Shown piece after piece: positions 45,863 through 54,338 of a stretch of DNA of 64,000 nucleotides. The DNA lies in contig NZ_JAQSWB010000009.1 of the NCBI RefSeq assembly GCF_029266855.1, positions 1 through 64,000 of the forward strand. The letters are read 5' to 3'. The DNA comes from Fluviicola sp. (GTDB taxonomy: Bacteria; Bacteroidota; Bacteroidia; Flavobacteriales_D; Crocinitomicaceae). The notes below the pieces were generated by a model. That model saw only the letters and a list, made by a program, of their open reading frames with translations. It was not told the origin of the DNA and did no database searches. Every line of letters begins with the position of its first letter. The stretch's first letter is position 1. Made by a program: the position numbers and the translations under genes.

Positions 45863-46079
45863 CCGGTTCGAACTTTGAACTGACTTGCGCACAAAAAGAA
45901 AAAGCGAATCGCGGCAGCAGTTCGCTTTTTCTTTTTCCCTCTATACTCACACTCTCCCTCACACTGAGTCGTAGCTATTCTTCGTCTTTTCTGTCTTGTG
46001 AGACAGAGCCTCAGTCTTCGCAAGCAGTGCTTGCTCTTCTTTTTGAGTAGTGAGTGTGGAGTTTTGAGTGTGAGGGGAA
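45863..46079. repeat. tRNA-end remnant R4 plus direct repeat copy B
   Basis: ggttcgaactttgaactgac (from 45865) then ttgcgcac continues into 45887-45965, identical but for one base to copy A. Terminator hairpin at 45897-45934. The central loop is 80 nt instead of 24 and holds two perfect hairpins: ctgtct-tgtg-agacag (45991-46006) and gcaagc-agt-gcttgc (46020-46034), closed by actgag/ctcagt. The second shared block is 46046-46079. Confidence 0.85.
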
Positions 46080-46112
46080 ACATTATATCTTCGCAGACTA
46101 AAACAGTTCAAC

Positions 46113-46328
46113 ATGTCCTGGAATTACAGAATAATGAAACGGGAAATATATTCCGGCGAATTTGAATATTCAATTCACGAAGTTTATTACAATGATGAAG
46201 GTAATGTAATCAGCACTTCAAGCCCCCTGATTCCATCTTGTCCTTCACCCGAAGCTATATTGGAAGAATTTGAGATCATGAAGATTGCTTTCGAAAAGGA
46301 AATATTAATCTATCATCAAGAAGATTGA
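46113..46328 (+). CDS. Small conserved-looking hypothetical protein
   Basis: 71 aa. MSWNYRIMKREIYSGEFEYSIHEVYY at the N-terminus and SPEAILEEFEIMKIAFEKEI at the C-terminus match a style of short orphan proteins (MxWNYR...IHEVYYDE) I recall from diverse bacteria; function unknown. It is a one-gene module between direct repeat copy B and R5. Confidence 0.65.
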   Translation: MSWNYRIMKREIYSGEFEYSIHEVYYNDEGNVISTSSPLIPSCPSPEAILEEFEIMKIAFEKEILIYHQED

Positions 46329-46338
46329 GATTTAAAAT

Positions 46339-46384
46339 GGTTCTACTTTTAGTCCGAATTGCGCGCGCAAAAAAATAAGAGCAT
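46339..46384 (+). repeat. tRNA-end-like remnant R5 with half terminator
   Basis: 46339-46364 is 24/26 identical to R1. It continues into aaaaataagagcat (46371-46384), the exact left arm of the R6 terminator, but the right arm is missing. R5 and R6 thus bound the 46609-47616 gene. The rest of 46385-46608 shows no gene, only AT-rich leader sequence. Confidence 0.7.
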
Positions 46385-46608
46385 GATTCTATAACTTTGT
46401 GCACTGCTTAAATTTTGCCAAAATCCCGTCGGGAATTCTGATGGACAATTAATCAATAGTTCCGCTTGGAACCATGGTTAATATTAAGCACTAAAAGTCG
46501 AAACGTTTATATTTCATGTTAAAATATAATTAATTGTGAATATTTCAGCTTTAGTTGTAATAACATCTTTGTCTGGTTAATTTACAGTGAATTAAATAAC
46601 CATTATTC

Positions 46609-47616
46609 ATGAGATTAGTAAAACTAACAGTGGCCGCATTGTGCGTCGGAATGACGTTTGTGGCCTGCGAGAAAGACAAACTTTCCGCAAGAAGTAAAAA
46701 ACCGGTATCCGCTACCGAAACAGAAAAAGCGGATGATCCAATCAGTAAGCTTTTCAGGAGTTACGTAGCCCAGAACACGGTGTCCGCCCAGTTCAATGCG
46801 TTGAATGGTGGAGAGCTTATCAATCCAGGTGGTAATGTTAGGGTCTCTATCGATGGGTCAGCGCTGACACGTCCGGATGGAACTCTTGAGACAGGACAGG
46901 TAACTATCAGTATGTTTGTTGCTGATGAGCTTTCGGACAATGCGCTTGGTGGCATGCCGACACAAAGTGCTTTTGGTTCGCAGCAAGACTTCGGTGGCGG
47001 AATCGTGACAGCCGGTTCGATGCGCATCGAGATGTTCAACGCACAGGGAGAAGCACTGCAAGCCCTGGACGGCGGTGTTGTGGTGAATGTTGCCACAAGC
47101 CAGTTTAATCCGGAAATGACACTCTGGATAGGTGAAGCTTCTGTCAACCAGCCACGTGATAATGTCTGGGTGAGTGTACCCGATCCTGTTACACCGGGAG
47201 CAAACGGGCAATCCTATAACTTCAATTGGAGTCGGAATGCTAATTACAACATCGACATGCGAAACCTGTGTCCTGGATTACAGTTAACTGATCACAAGGT
47301 GACTATTTCGGGATCAGCTGCTTTCAATCGCACGAATACGCAGATCTATGTTGTACTCGAACCTTGTACTCAGCAAGGGCAGAAAATCATTTTCAGCCTT
47401 GACATGTACAATGCGACACCAAGATGGTGGTTTGCCAATCCAAATGCAAAACTTCCGATAGGATACCAGGTAACTTACGTAGCTATTACAAGCTATAACA
47501 ACCAGCTCTTTTACGGAAATGCCACGACCATTGTTACTCCAAACATGACAACGAACATCCCTGTTATGATGCCGACTACCATGGCTGCGCTGATGGCGTA
47601 TTTGAATAGTTTGTAA
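46609..47616 (+). CDS. Predicted lipoprotein, unknown function
   Basis: 335 aa. Lipoprotein signal LTVAALCVGMTFVAC with Cys at about 20, followed by a charged linker. The body (about 45-335) is beta-rich with features like NPGGNVRVSIDGSALTRPDGT, TAGSMRIEMFNAQGEALQALDGGVVVNV, LYNATPRWWF-like and a C-terminal helix (TMAALMAYLNSL). It may be an outer-membrane-anchored surface domain; family not recognised. It has a higher GC content than flanking spacers and is bounded by R5 and R6. Confidence 0.72.
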   Translation: MRLVKLTVAALCVGMTFVACEKDKLSARSKKPVSATETEKADDPISKLFRSYVAQNTVSAQFNALNGGELINPGGNVRVSIDGSALTRPDGTLETGQVTISMFVADELSDNALGGMPTQSAFGSQQDFGGGIVTAGSMRIEMFNAQGEALQALDGGVVVNVATSQFNPEMTLWIGEASVNQPRDNVWVSVPDPVTPGANGQSYNFNWSRNANYNIDMRNLCPGLQLTDHKVTISGSAAFNRTNTQIYVVLEPCTQQGQKIIFSLDMYNATPRWWFANPNAKLPIGYQVTYVAITSYNNQLFYGNATTIVTPNMTTNIPVMMPTTMAALMAYLNSL

Positions 47617-47677
47617 TCGAATTTCGAACTGACTTTATAAAAAATAAGAGCATTACGCGAGTGGTGCTCTTATTTTT
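47617..47677. repeat. tRNA-end-like remnant R6 with bidirectional terminator
   Basis: tcgaatttcgaactgactt (47617-47635) matches R4 (ttcgaactttgaactgactt). Then a terminator: aataagagca (47643-47652), tgctcttatt (47664-47673), A-run left and T-run right, serving both the upstream plus-strand gene and the convergent minus-strand gene. Confidence 0.7.
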
Positions 47678-47694
47678 TTTAGTTCCGGCGAGTT

Positions 47695-48768
47695 CTACCT
47701 TTTCACTATTTTAACCGAATGTTCGCCATCGGATTTGATGATGTACAAACCACTCGGAAATTCATTGAAATCGATAGTTGCTGTTTGCTCAAGCTCCATT
47801 TCTTTGATTAGAACACCTAGCATATCGTATATGTACACTTTATTCTTTGCATTGTTTCCGGAAAATTTAACATGCAAAACATCTGTCGTCGGATTTGGAA
47901 AAACGCTCCAATATTCATTCATGGTATTTTCTTCGGCTCCTAAAACCGGACAACTAGCATCCAGCAAATAATCGTATGGCCCGACATTCCAATCTGATAA
48001 ATGATCATAAACAGTTTGTTTTACTGCGTATTTAATATTTGCAGCATCAGTAGGAGAAAGCCCGGAATTGAAGGTGATTAATGTGGGATCACTTCTGAAT
48101 AACGTCGCATAAAAACAACAAGCGGCTGTATAACTTCCTGCCAGTGACGGATGACTCTCATCGGCTTGAAATAATTCTATCGAAGGATAGTTTTGCCTGA
48201 TATATCTCCATGCCGCACCTACCGGTGTTATACCTGCTTTTACAGAATCTGCATATACTTTATAATGTGATGTGATTGTACTGTCCATTTCATAGTAGGT
48301 ACGGGTAATCCATGTATCAACTGCACATTCGGGTGGAGTGCATAAATAAGTATCACCGGGTCTTCTCCCCCATGTACTGTAAAACATAGTCTGGGCGCAT
48401 AGATTATGTGCTTTAATTATACTATCGAGTTTAACACTGTATGAAATACCATTCATATAAGTAGAAGGATATGCAAGTGCCATACTTTGATCTTGCAAAA
48501 CAACATTATCCCAGTTTCCGCTTGCTATTTTTGCCAACGATGTTTGGTTTGTTAAATGCTGCCCTATGTAATATCCACCAGGAGCATTTATATCAAAAAT
48601 CAAAGTTTTACCTGTTGAATTGGCTATATCTGCCAGTAACTGAGGCAGATTATTTACATGTGTGTAGCTATTTCCTAAAAACAGTACTCTTTTTGTCTGT
48701 TGTCCAAATAAGGTAACTGAACACAAAATGAATATACCTAAAACGAATTTTTTATTGATATTTCTCAT
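47695..48768 (-). CDS. SGNH/GDSL-like hydrolase (DUF4886-like) with T9SS type A domain
   Basis: 357 aa from ATG 48768, which starts the signal peptide (NKKFVLGIFILCSVTLFGQ); the frame extends to 48837 but those residues are polar. The catalytic domain (about 22-265) shows block I VLFLGNSYTHVNNLPQLL with the Ser, NVVLQDQS, and ADESHPSLAGSYTAACCFYATLF with the Asp-His pair. It ends with a sorting domain (YWSVFPNPTTDVLHVKF, FPSGLYIIKSDG). Probably a secreted esterase or deacetylase on glycans (inference). Confidence 0.83.
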   Translation of the reverse strand: MRNINKKFVLGIFILCSVTLFGQQTKRVLFLGNSYTHVNNLPQLLADIANSTGKTLIFDINAPGGYYIGQHLTNQTSLAKIASGNWDNVVLQDQSMALAYPSTYMNGISYSVKLDSIIKAHNLCAQTMFYSTWGRRPGDTYLCTPPECAVDTWITRTYYEMDSTITSHYKVYADSVKAGITPVGAAWRYIRQNYPSIELFQADESHPSLAGSYTAACCFYATLFRSDPTLITFNSGLSPTDAANIKYAVKQTVYDHLSDWNVGPYDYLLDASCPVLGAEENTMNEYWSVFPNPTTDVLHVKFSGNNAKNKVYIYDMLGVLIKEMELEQTATIDFNEFPSGLYIIKSDGEHSVKIVKR

Positions 48769-48819
48769 TATTCTGGTTTTTAAGAAGCGCTTTTTAAACG
48801 TTTGATTAATATTATTGCA

Positions 48820-48843
48820 ATTCGGTTTGACTTTCAAACTGAC
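48820..48843 (+). repeat. Degenerate remnant R7
   Basis: ttcggtttgactttcaaact then gact aligns with R4 (cggttcgaactttgaactgact) with a one-base gap and few mismatches, but lacks the gcgcac end. It marks the last trace of the repeat series. Confidence 0.4.
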
Positions 48844-48863
48844 TATACACCTAAAAGAACCAC

Positions 48864-50081
48864 CTATCTCTTCGGGATAATCCCCTCTTCAATCCGCATG
48901 ACCTCATCATCTCTTTTTGTTTTGATCATCAACATTTCCAGGGAAGCCATTTTCTTACTCCATTCCCTGAATTCACAAAAATCAGTGAAAACAGGTATTT
49001 TTTGCTCGTTCACCTCCACAATGGTATCATTCAATTGCAGTCCTGCAAGAGCTGCCGAAGATCCTACGTAGAGAGTCCCTACATAACATGTGCTGCTTTT
49101 CGAATCATAGAGCATATTGAACCCAAGTTCTTTTTCATCCTTGGTCTTCTTTTCAAGCGGTTTCAGGTACATATCTTTTTTTCGGAAATCAATAACCATC
49201 GCATAATTGGAGAAGATTTCCATACCAAGCAGGGATTTATTTTGATTGGCCACATCAATTCGGTGCTTATCGATACGAACGTTCCCCATATAGATATCTG
49301 AAGAACTGTAATTATAGGAAGTATCCAAGTTGGCCCCAAACAATCCAAAAGAAGAGTATCCTGTCAGAACTTCCTTTAAGTCGTTTTTAAACAGGGTATC
49401 TGTTACCGCATTTTTAGGAATAGTCAACGCTCCGCTTGACCCTGAATCCACTAACACGTCTTTAAACAACTTCCCGTTTACGTTTACATCTACTGTCATA
49501 CCCGGAACAATATCCAGGCCGAAGGCAGACCGTTTTGAAAAGGAAACCCGTTGGTAGTCTTTGAGGTCCGGCAATGAGGACTTCTTTCGGTCAGTAATAA
49601 TGAGTTTTTTATTCTCAAAATCGATTTGCCAGTTGGCAGTTTGCATCAAATTTGCACCTATTATTCCGTCATAAGCAATACATCTGAGAAGTTCATGCGG
49701 GTTCGAATGAGCGGTAAGAATATCTTTAAATACCAGGTTTCCAATCCCTACATGAAGCATGACACAATCATTCTTAACAGCATTTCCCTGAGAGTCAGAT
49801 ACATTATAGACCAGCACCGTTTTTGCTTTTGTTTCTTCCAAAGCTTCCTTATAAATCACAGAAAACGGTGCGCCTGAATCTACGATAAACTCATATTCCT
49901 TGTCTGAATCATTGAGTTTTACTTTAATCACAATCAGTCCATTTTTTGATTCGAAAGGAATTTCTGTCCGGAAAGTTCCCTTAGGTGCTTCTCCTTTTGA
50001 CATATAGCGAAACAATTTGATCGAAGAGCAGCTGCTGGTCAGCAAAACAAGTAAAAACAGAATAAGCGTAGTTTTTTTCAT
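48864..50081 (-). CDS. Retropepsin-like aspartic protease lipoprotein with PDZ domain
   Basis: 405 aa. Lipoprotein signal LILFLLVLLTSSC with Cys at about 18. Two retropepsin-like halves, each with a catalytic-type motif: FIVDSGAPFSVI (about 65-76) and VLVDSGSSGALTI (about 215), the duplicated single-chain form. A C-terminal PDZ domain follows (VGTLYVGSSAALAGLQLNDTIVEVNEQKI). Similar Bacteroidota proteins are annotated as clan AA aspartic protease with PDZ. Probably an envelope protease; targets unknown. The 344-bp 5' gap to the next gene holds only the ECF41-type promoter near its end. Confidence 0.85.
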   Translation of the reverse strand: MKKTTLILFLLVLLTSSCSSIKLFRYMSKGEAPKGTFRTEIPFESKNGLIVIKVKLNDSDKEYEFIVDSGAPFSVIYKEALEETKAKTVLVYNVSDSQGNAVKNDCVMLHVGIGNLVFKDILTAHSNPHELLRCIAYDGIIGANLMQTANWQIDFENKKLIITDRKKSSLPDLKDYQRVSFSKRSAFGLDIVPGMTVDVNVNGKLFKDVLVDSGSSGALTIPKNAVTDTLFKNDLKEVLTGYSSFGLFGANLDTSYNYSSSDIYMGNVRIDKHRIDVANQNKSLLGMEIFSNYAMVIDFRKKDMYLKPLEKKTKDEKELGFNMLYDSKSSTCYVGTLYVGSSAALAGLQLNDTIVEVNEQKIPVFTDFCEFREWSKKMASLEMLMIKTKRDDEVMRIEEGIIPKR

Positions 50082-50381
50082 TGGTGTGTTGTAATATAAA
50101 ATAATTAGAAGCCTGATAGGACTGAATATAAGGCCGCTAAGATAAGAGATAGTTTAACACTGACAACTTTGCAGGTCATAGAACAAACAAGGGCATTTCA
50201 CAGGAATAAGCATACTTTTTCGTTTAGTTAAAACTGCCTGGATTGATCAGTAACACCAGAAATACCATCGGGAAATGAAAAGGTTGCCCGGCAAGCTATT
50301 TTTTATCTGACGCGAATATCCTAAGGTTTTGTGATTTAAAAATGCCAGCTGAGAATTCTTAAAAAAAATTTCACTTCTTTT

Positions 50382-50407
50382 TGTCACAAATCAGGTTCCT
50401 TCCGGTC
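50382..50407 (+). promoter_or_regulatory. ECF41-type sigma promoter
   Basis: TGTCACA (50382-50388) is an exact match to the known ECF41 -35 element. After a 15-bp spacer comes GGTC (50404-50407), one base from the ECF41 -10 element CGTC (usual spacer about 16). It lies 18 nt before the ATG of the CMD-family gene, which precedes the ECF41 sigma gene. Confidence 0.75.
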
Positions 50408-50425
50408 TTTGGTATAAAAAACGTT

Positions 50426-50986
50426 ATGGATACTCCCTTTCTTTTACCAATTGAGAGACCCAAAGGACTACTTTGGAAGCTCATTTATTTTATGACCCGC
50501 AAACGTTACGGCAAGGTCATCACTCCTTTAAAAGTCGCCGCAGTAAGAATGCCTGTAAGTTTCGGGATGTTCTCCGGGAAAATTGCACAGTTGGATAAAA
50601 AACTCAGTCTGCCAGCTGAAACCGTTATGCTTGTCAGGGAACAAGTAGCCCAAACCAATGTTTGCAAATTCTGCATTGATATCGGTCGTGCTCAGACCAT
50701 TGTTTCGTACATGAATCAGAAAAAATTTGACGCATTGCATGATTATCAATCGAGTCCATTATTCTCAGAAAAAGAAAAAGTATTGCTGGACTTCGTTACT
50801 ATGCTTGCTCAAGAACGCAAAATGGAGCGGGATCTTTTTGAAAAACTGGCAAAACATTACGATGAACGTTCTATCTGCGAAATCGTTTGGGTAGTAGCCA
50901 CCGAATTTTACTACAACATCGGCAATATCGGGCTAAACATTCATTCGGATATGCTGTGTGATATTGCCAAAAGAAAAGTCGGATAA
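50426..50986 (+). CDS. Carboxymuconolactone decarboxylase-like (AhpD-type) protein
   Basis: 186 aa from ATG 50426 (in-frame upstream codons would overlap the promoter). The all-helical CMD core shows LVREQVAQTNVCKFCIDIGRA with a C80xxC83 pair, as in AhpD-like peroxidase/thiol proteins. ECF41 sigma factors are known to sit beside and control such 'COE' genes (carboxymuconolactone decarboxylases, oxidoreductases, epimerases). The sigma gene starts 34 bp downstream. Confidence 0.9.
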   Translation: MDTPFLLPIERPKGLLWKLIYFMTRKRYGKVITPLKVAAVRMPVSFGMFSGKIAQLDKKLSLPAETVMLVREQVAQTNVCKFCIDIGRAQTIVSYMNQKKFDALHDYQSSPLFSEKEKVLLDFVTMLAQERKMERDLFEKLAKHYDERSICEIVWVVATEFYYNIGNIGLNIHSDMLCDIAKRKVG

Positions 50987-51020
50987 TCGTTCACACAGAA
51001 CTTAGTAATTTTGTTTTTCA

Positions 51021-51872
51021 ATGGAACTCACAAAAGAAATATTAGGGCTTCGCTCCTATCTCTTTAGCATCTCCTACAATATGCTGGGTATGGTCGAAGA
51101 GGCCGAGGATGTTGTACAGGATGTTTTTGAAAAGTGGATATCCGCTTCGGAAGTTCACGATGCAAAAGCCTACCTGGCGCGAATTGCGGTAAATCAAAGT
51201 ATCAACCGACTCAACGATCTTCGTAAAAGCCGGGAAAACTATATCGGAATGTGGCTTCCGGAACCTTATATTACTTTAGAACCGGAACCTGTGCCAACAC
51301 TTGAATACGGCATGCTCTTTTTGCTGGAACGATTGAATCCCAATGAACGGGCAGTCTTTATTCTGCGCGAAAGCTTTACGGAGGAATATACTTCGATTGC
51401 CGATATAACGGGGCTTACTGCTGAGAATTGCCGGCAATTGCTGCATCGCGCACATGAAAAGCTCGGACGAAGCAAGCCCTTACAGGTAGATGCTGAGAAA
51501 CAGCGAAAGTTCACCGAAGCCTTTCTTGCGGCGCTACACGGTCAGGATCGTTCGGAGCTGGATTCATTGTTGCGCAGTGATATCGAACTTTTCAGCGATG
51601 GCGGAGGCAAACGTGCTGCTGCCCTCAAAGCTCTCTTCGGGTTGGAGAAAGTTCTCAAATTTCTCATCGGGGTTACGCAGCTTCAGGAAGTCCAGCAACA
51701 TCAATTCGAGTATCGGTCTGCATTTGTAAACGGCCGGCCTGCAGCTATTATTTTCAATCAGACAACCGGAGAGCTGGACTCAATGCAGTACGTGGAGCTG
51801 GAAGGTCGGGAAATCACACGCCTGCTCTTTGTCAGAAATCCGGATAAACTGAGAATCAGGGGCAAATATTAA
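51021..51872 (+). CDS. ECF41-family RNA polymerase sigma factor with SnoaL-like C-terminal extension
   Basis: 283 aa. Sigma region 2 (about 8-72; EAEDVVQDVFEKW), region 4 (about 98-152; LNPNERAVFILRESF, TAENCRQLLHRAHEKL), and a C-terminal SnoaL/NTF2-like domain (about 160-270). All three ECF41 signature motifs are present: WLPEP (78-82) in the linker, DGGGK (193-197) and NPDKL (273-277). In this family the extension replaces an anti-sigma factor: it helps RNA-polymerase binding and also holds activity down. No anti-sigma gene is adjacent. The matching promoter precedes the upstream CMD gene, so autoregulation is likely. Confidence 0.95.
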   Translation: MELTKEILGLRSYLFSISYNMLGMVEEAEDVVQDVFEKWISASEVHDAKAYLARIAVNQSINRLNDLRKSRENYIGMWLPEPYITLEPEPVPTLEYGMLFLLERLNPNERAVFILRESFTEEYTSIADITGLTAENCRQLLHRAHEKLGRSKPLQVDAEKQRKFTEAFLAALHGQDRSELDSLLRSDIELFSDGGGKRAAALKALFGLEKVLKFLIGVTQLQEVQQHQFEYRSAFVNGRPAAIIFNQTTGELDSMQYVELEGREITRLLFVRNPDKLRIRGKY

Positions 51873-51999
51873 TCTTAAGCAGATGATTCTTTTCGCATTT
51901 TAATAAGTTAGATACACAAACAATTGCCGCAGGCTTGAATTTTATACAGGAACTTATTAATATTAATCCCTCAGGAAGGAACAACTAAATAACAAGCAT

Positions 52000-52368
52000 A
52001 TGGTTAATTCAATCAACTGGTTCGAAATCCCAGTCAAAGATTTCAACAGAGCCAAAGCATTTTATGGAACACTTTTCGGAGCAGAGATCCAGGAAATGCC
52101 TCATCCGGATTTCAAGTACGGTATTCTGCCGTGCGATATGCAAAATGGTGTTGGTGGAGCAATTGTTCAGGGCGACGGATTTGAGCCTTCCATGACAGGA
52201 TCTGTCATTTACCTGAACGGCGGTGATGACCTAAGCGGACCTCTTTCCAGAATTGAAAGTGCCGGAGGTAAAATCCTGATGCCCAAAACTTCAATCGGGA
52301 ACAATGGTTTTATGGCACATTTCGTAGATACGGAAGGAAATAAAATGGCATTACATTCGATGAATTAA
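52000..52368 (+). CDS. VOC family protein (glyoxalase/bleomycin-resistance fold)
   Basis: 122 aa, one VOC unit: MVNSINWFEIPVKDFNRAKAFYGTLFG, HPDFKYGILP, GKILMPKTSIGNNGFMAHFVDTEGNKMALHS, ending with the Glu/His metal region typical of the fold. No specific activity can be assigned. It lies 127 bp after the ECF41 gene; no ECF41 box was seen in that gap. Confidence 0.88.
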   Translation: MVNSINWFEIPVKDFNRAKAFYGTLFGAEIQEMPHPDFKYGILPCDMQNGVGGAIVQGDGFEPSMTGSVIYLNGGDDLSGPLSRIESAGGKILMPKTSIGNNGFMAHFVDTEGNKMALHSMN

Positions 52369-52579
52369 CAGTAAGACACAGAATGTATTGAAAAAGGAGT
52401 TGGCTTAAGGTCTACTCCTTTTTTTATTTAATAACGGACAAAACCCTTGATAGTTAGTAATCTAACCAACCCAATCTCTTTTGTTTTATATTTTACAAAG
52501 CCTAAAATTTAACGGTTTGCATTTGACTTGCGATAGGGAATGCCTTAACTTACTTCCTTTAACTATTATTCACTTTATT

Positions 52580-54274
52580 ATGAAGACAACACTATTTACA
52601 GTGGCAATTCTATTGGTGTCACACCTGTGCAGCGCACAACGAATCTTAGAATCTACCAACGGAAGTTGGGACAATCCGAATCTATCTGTTGAAACCTATA
52701 AAGACTTTGTCTTTAGCGGTTATACGGAAACAAACCCTGCAACAGGATTGTTAACTCCCACATTTAAGGTTTCCACCGTCACCGGAGCGCCGGTTACAAC
52801 CTATTATGTCGATTATCCGGATGCTGTTTATTTAATGGATTTCACTATTAGGGAAGCTACAAAAACGATCGTTCTTACCGGAATGACAGCTGTAACTACC
52901 GGTGGAACAGCTTACAAGATGATTGTGACCGAAGTCGACTTCATGACCGGAACACCGGTTCAAAGTTCACTGGAGTATCCTTTCAGTAACAACTCAATGA
53001 TCCCTCACCAGGTGATTCTTTCGGAACCAATGGGACAGGTAACCATAGTAGGAACTGAAGTTATAGGTACAATGTCATCCACCAGTTTTGCTTTCAACCC
53101 CAAATACGGTTTTGTGCTAGGACTGGATATCAACAATTTCAATAATATTCTTTACATGCCAATCCAACTGGATCTTCCTCCTGCAAGTAATGCGGATTAT
53201 GATATGCTGGAGAACATTACGGAAGTGGACGGATCTGGCTATTTTATTTCCGGGTCATGTAACGGACCGTCAGGGGAACAAAACCTCTTAATAATGGGAA
53301 CCGATTATAGTGGCAATGTTACTTTTTCATACATTATTGACAATACCAATTCCCGGTTTGCAGGCTCATCCGTTATGTATAATTCGGCACTGAATGTAGT
53401 TTACCTCACGGCTAACAACAGCGTTATGCACCAGTACCAAATCGCAAAGTGTGATCCGACTACCGGAGTGTTCCTGACTTCATGGGTCAGCCATCAATTC
53501 ACTACACTTCCGATCGGAGGCGGTGTGGACCAAAATGGTTTCCGCTTACAGCAAACTCCGGACAATTATATTATTTTGGGCGGATACTTAAGCGCTCCGT
53601 TCGGTGCATTGCCGCAGCAGCTCACTCCTTTCCAGGTAGTCATGCGGGATGATTTGGCATTTATTGTAGCAAAGCAGTACCAGTCAGATAATAACTCGCC
53701 TCTTTCTCCGAGTTATTTCGAACAAAACGGGAACTCTGTTTTTATCAATACACCGGATATGATTACTTATAATCCTTATGAAAGACGAACTTATTTGGTT
53801 AATCAAAATACAAACTACGGTGGTTTTGACTTAAACGTATCTTCCCTGTTCAAGGCTTCGAAATGCGAAAGATTATTGGAGGCGTATACGTTTTCCAATC
53901 CACCTAATGTGATTGGCACCGGAAACTTCAATCCGCTTCCGATGTACCCTGCTGTCTACATGCCAACTCCGGGACCGCGACCAATCTTAGAGCACATTCT
54001 TTGCCAAAGCATTGCACCTAAAGCACTTAACACAGCTACTCCGGAAGTTTCATTGGCACCGAATCCTGCTTCTGATCTGTTGAACATTACACTGGAGGAT
54101 GAAACAATCCGGGAAGTGGTGGTTTACGACATGAAAGGCAAACTTGTGCTTTCGCAAAATGCAACTGAGCGAACATTAACTCTTGATGTAGAAAAACTGG
54201 ATCAGGGAGCTTATGTCATTGAGATCACCACGAAAGAAGGCACAATTCACCACGAACGTTTCGTGAAAGAATAG
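52580..54274 (+). CDS. T9SS type A sorted secreted protein, unknown domain
   Basis: 564 aa from ATG 52580, which opens the signal peptide (TLFTVAILLVSHLCSAQ). The body (about 20-480) has repeated beta-rich, propeller-like units (TIREATKTIVLTGMTAVTT, EVDGSGYFISGSCNGPSG, QQTPDNYIILGGYLSAP). The C-terminal 75 residues are a type A sorting domain (VSLAPNPASDLLNITLEDE, DQGAYVIEITTKEG, HERFVKE). Exported and anchored or released through T9SS; role unknown. Confidence 0.82.
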   Translation: MKTTLFTVAILLVSHLCSAQRILESTNGSWDNPNLSVETYKDFVFSGYTETNPATGLLTPTFKVSTVTGAPVTTYYVDYPDAVYLMDFTIREATKTIVLTGMTAVTTGGTAYKMIVTEVDFMTGTPVQSSLEYPFSNNSMIPHQVILSEPMGQVTIVGTEVIGTMSSTSFAFNPKYGFVLGLDINNFNNILYMPIQLDLPPASNADYDMLENITEVDGSGYFISGSCNGPSGEQNLLIMGTDYSGNVTFSYIIDNTNSRFAGSSVMYNSALNVVYLTANNSVMHQYQIAKCDPTTGVFLTSWVSHQFTTLPIGGGVDQNGFRLQQTPDNYIILGGYLSAPFGALPQQLTPFQVVMRDDLAFIVAKQYQSDNNSPLSPSYFEQNGNSVFINTPDMITYNPYERRTYLVNQNTNYGGFDLNVSSLFKASKCERLLEAYTFSNPPNVIGTGNFNPLPMYPAVYMPTPGPRPILEHILCQSIAPKALNTATPEVSLAPNPASDLLNITLEDETIREVVVYDMKGKLVLSQNATERTLTLDVEKLDQGAYVIEITTKEGTIHHERFVKE

Positions 54275-54301
54275 CTTCAAATAGTAAATTTATTTTAAAG
54301 G

Positions 54302-54332
54302 CCTCGTTTGTTAACTCAAACGAGGTTTTTTT
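54302..54332. terminator. Rho-independent terminator
   Basis: Stem cctcgtttg (54302-54310) with caaacgagg (54317-54325), then seven T. Located between the T9SS gene and the convergent MNIO gene. Confidence 0.9.
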
Positions 54333-54338
54333 ATTGAA

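Noticed and set aside
45832-46083. Short frames over direct repeat copy B
   Set aside because: They translate the palindromic repeat and terminator; the matching copy A keeps no equivalent frame around its different loop.
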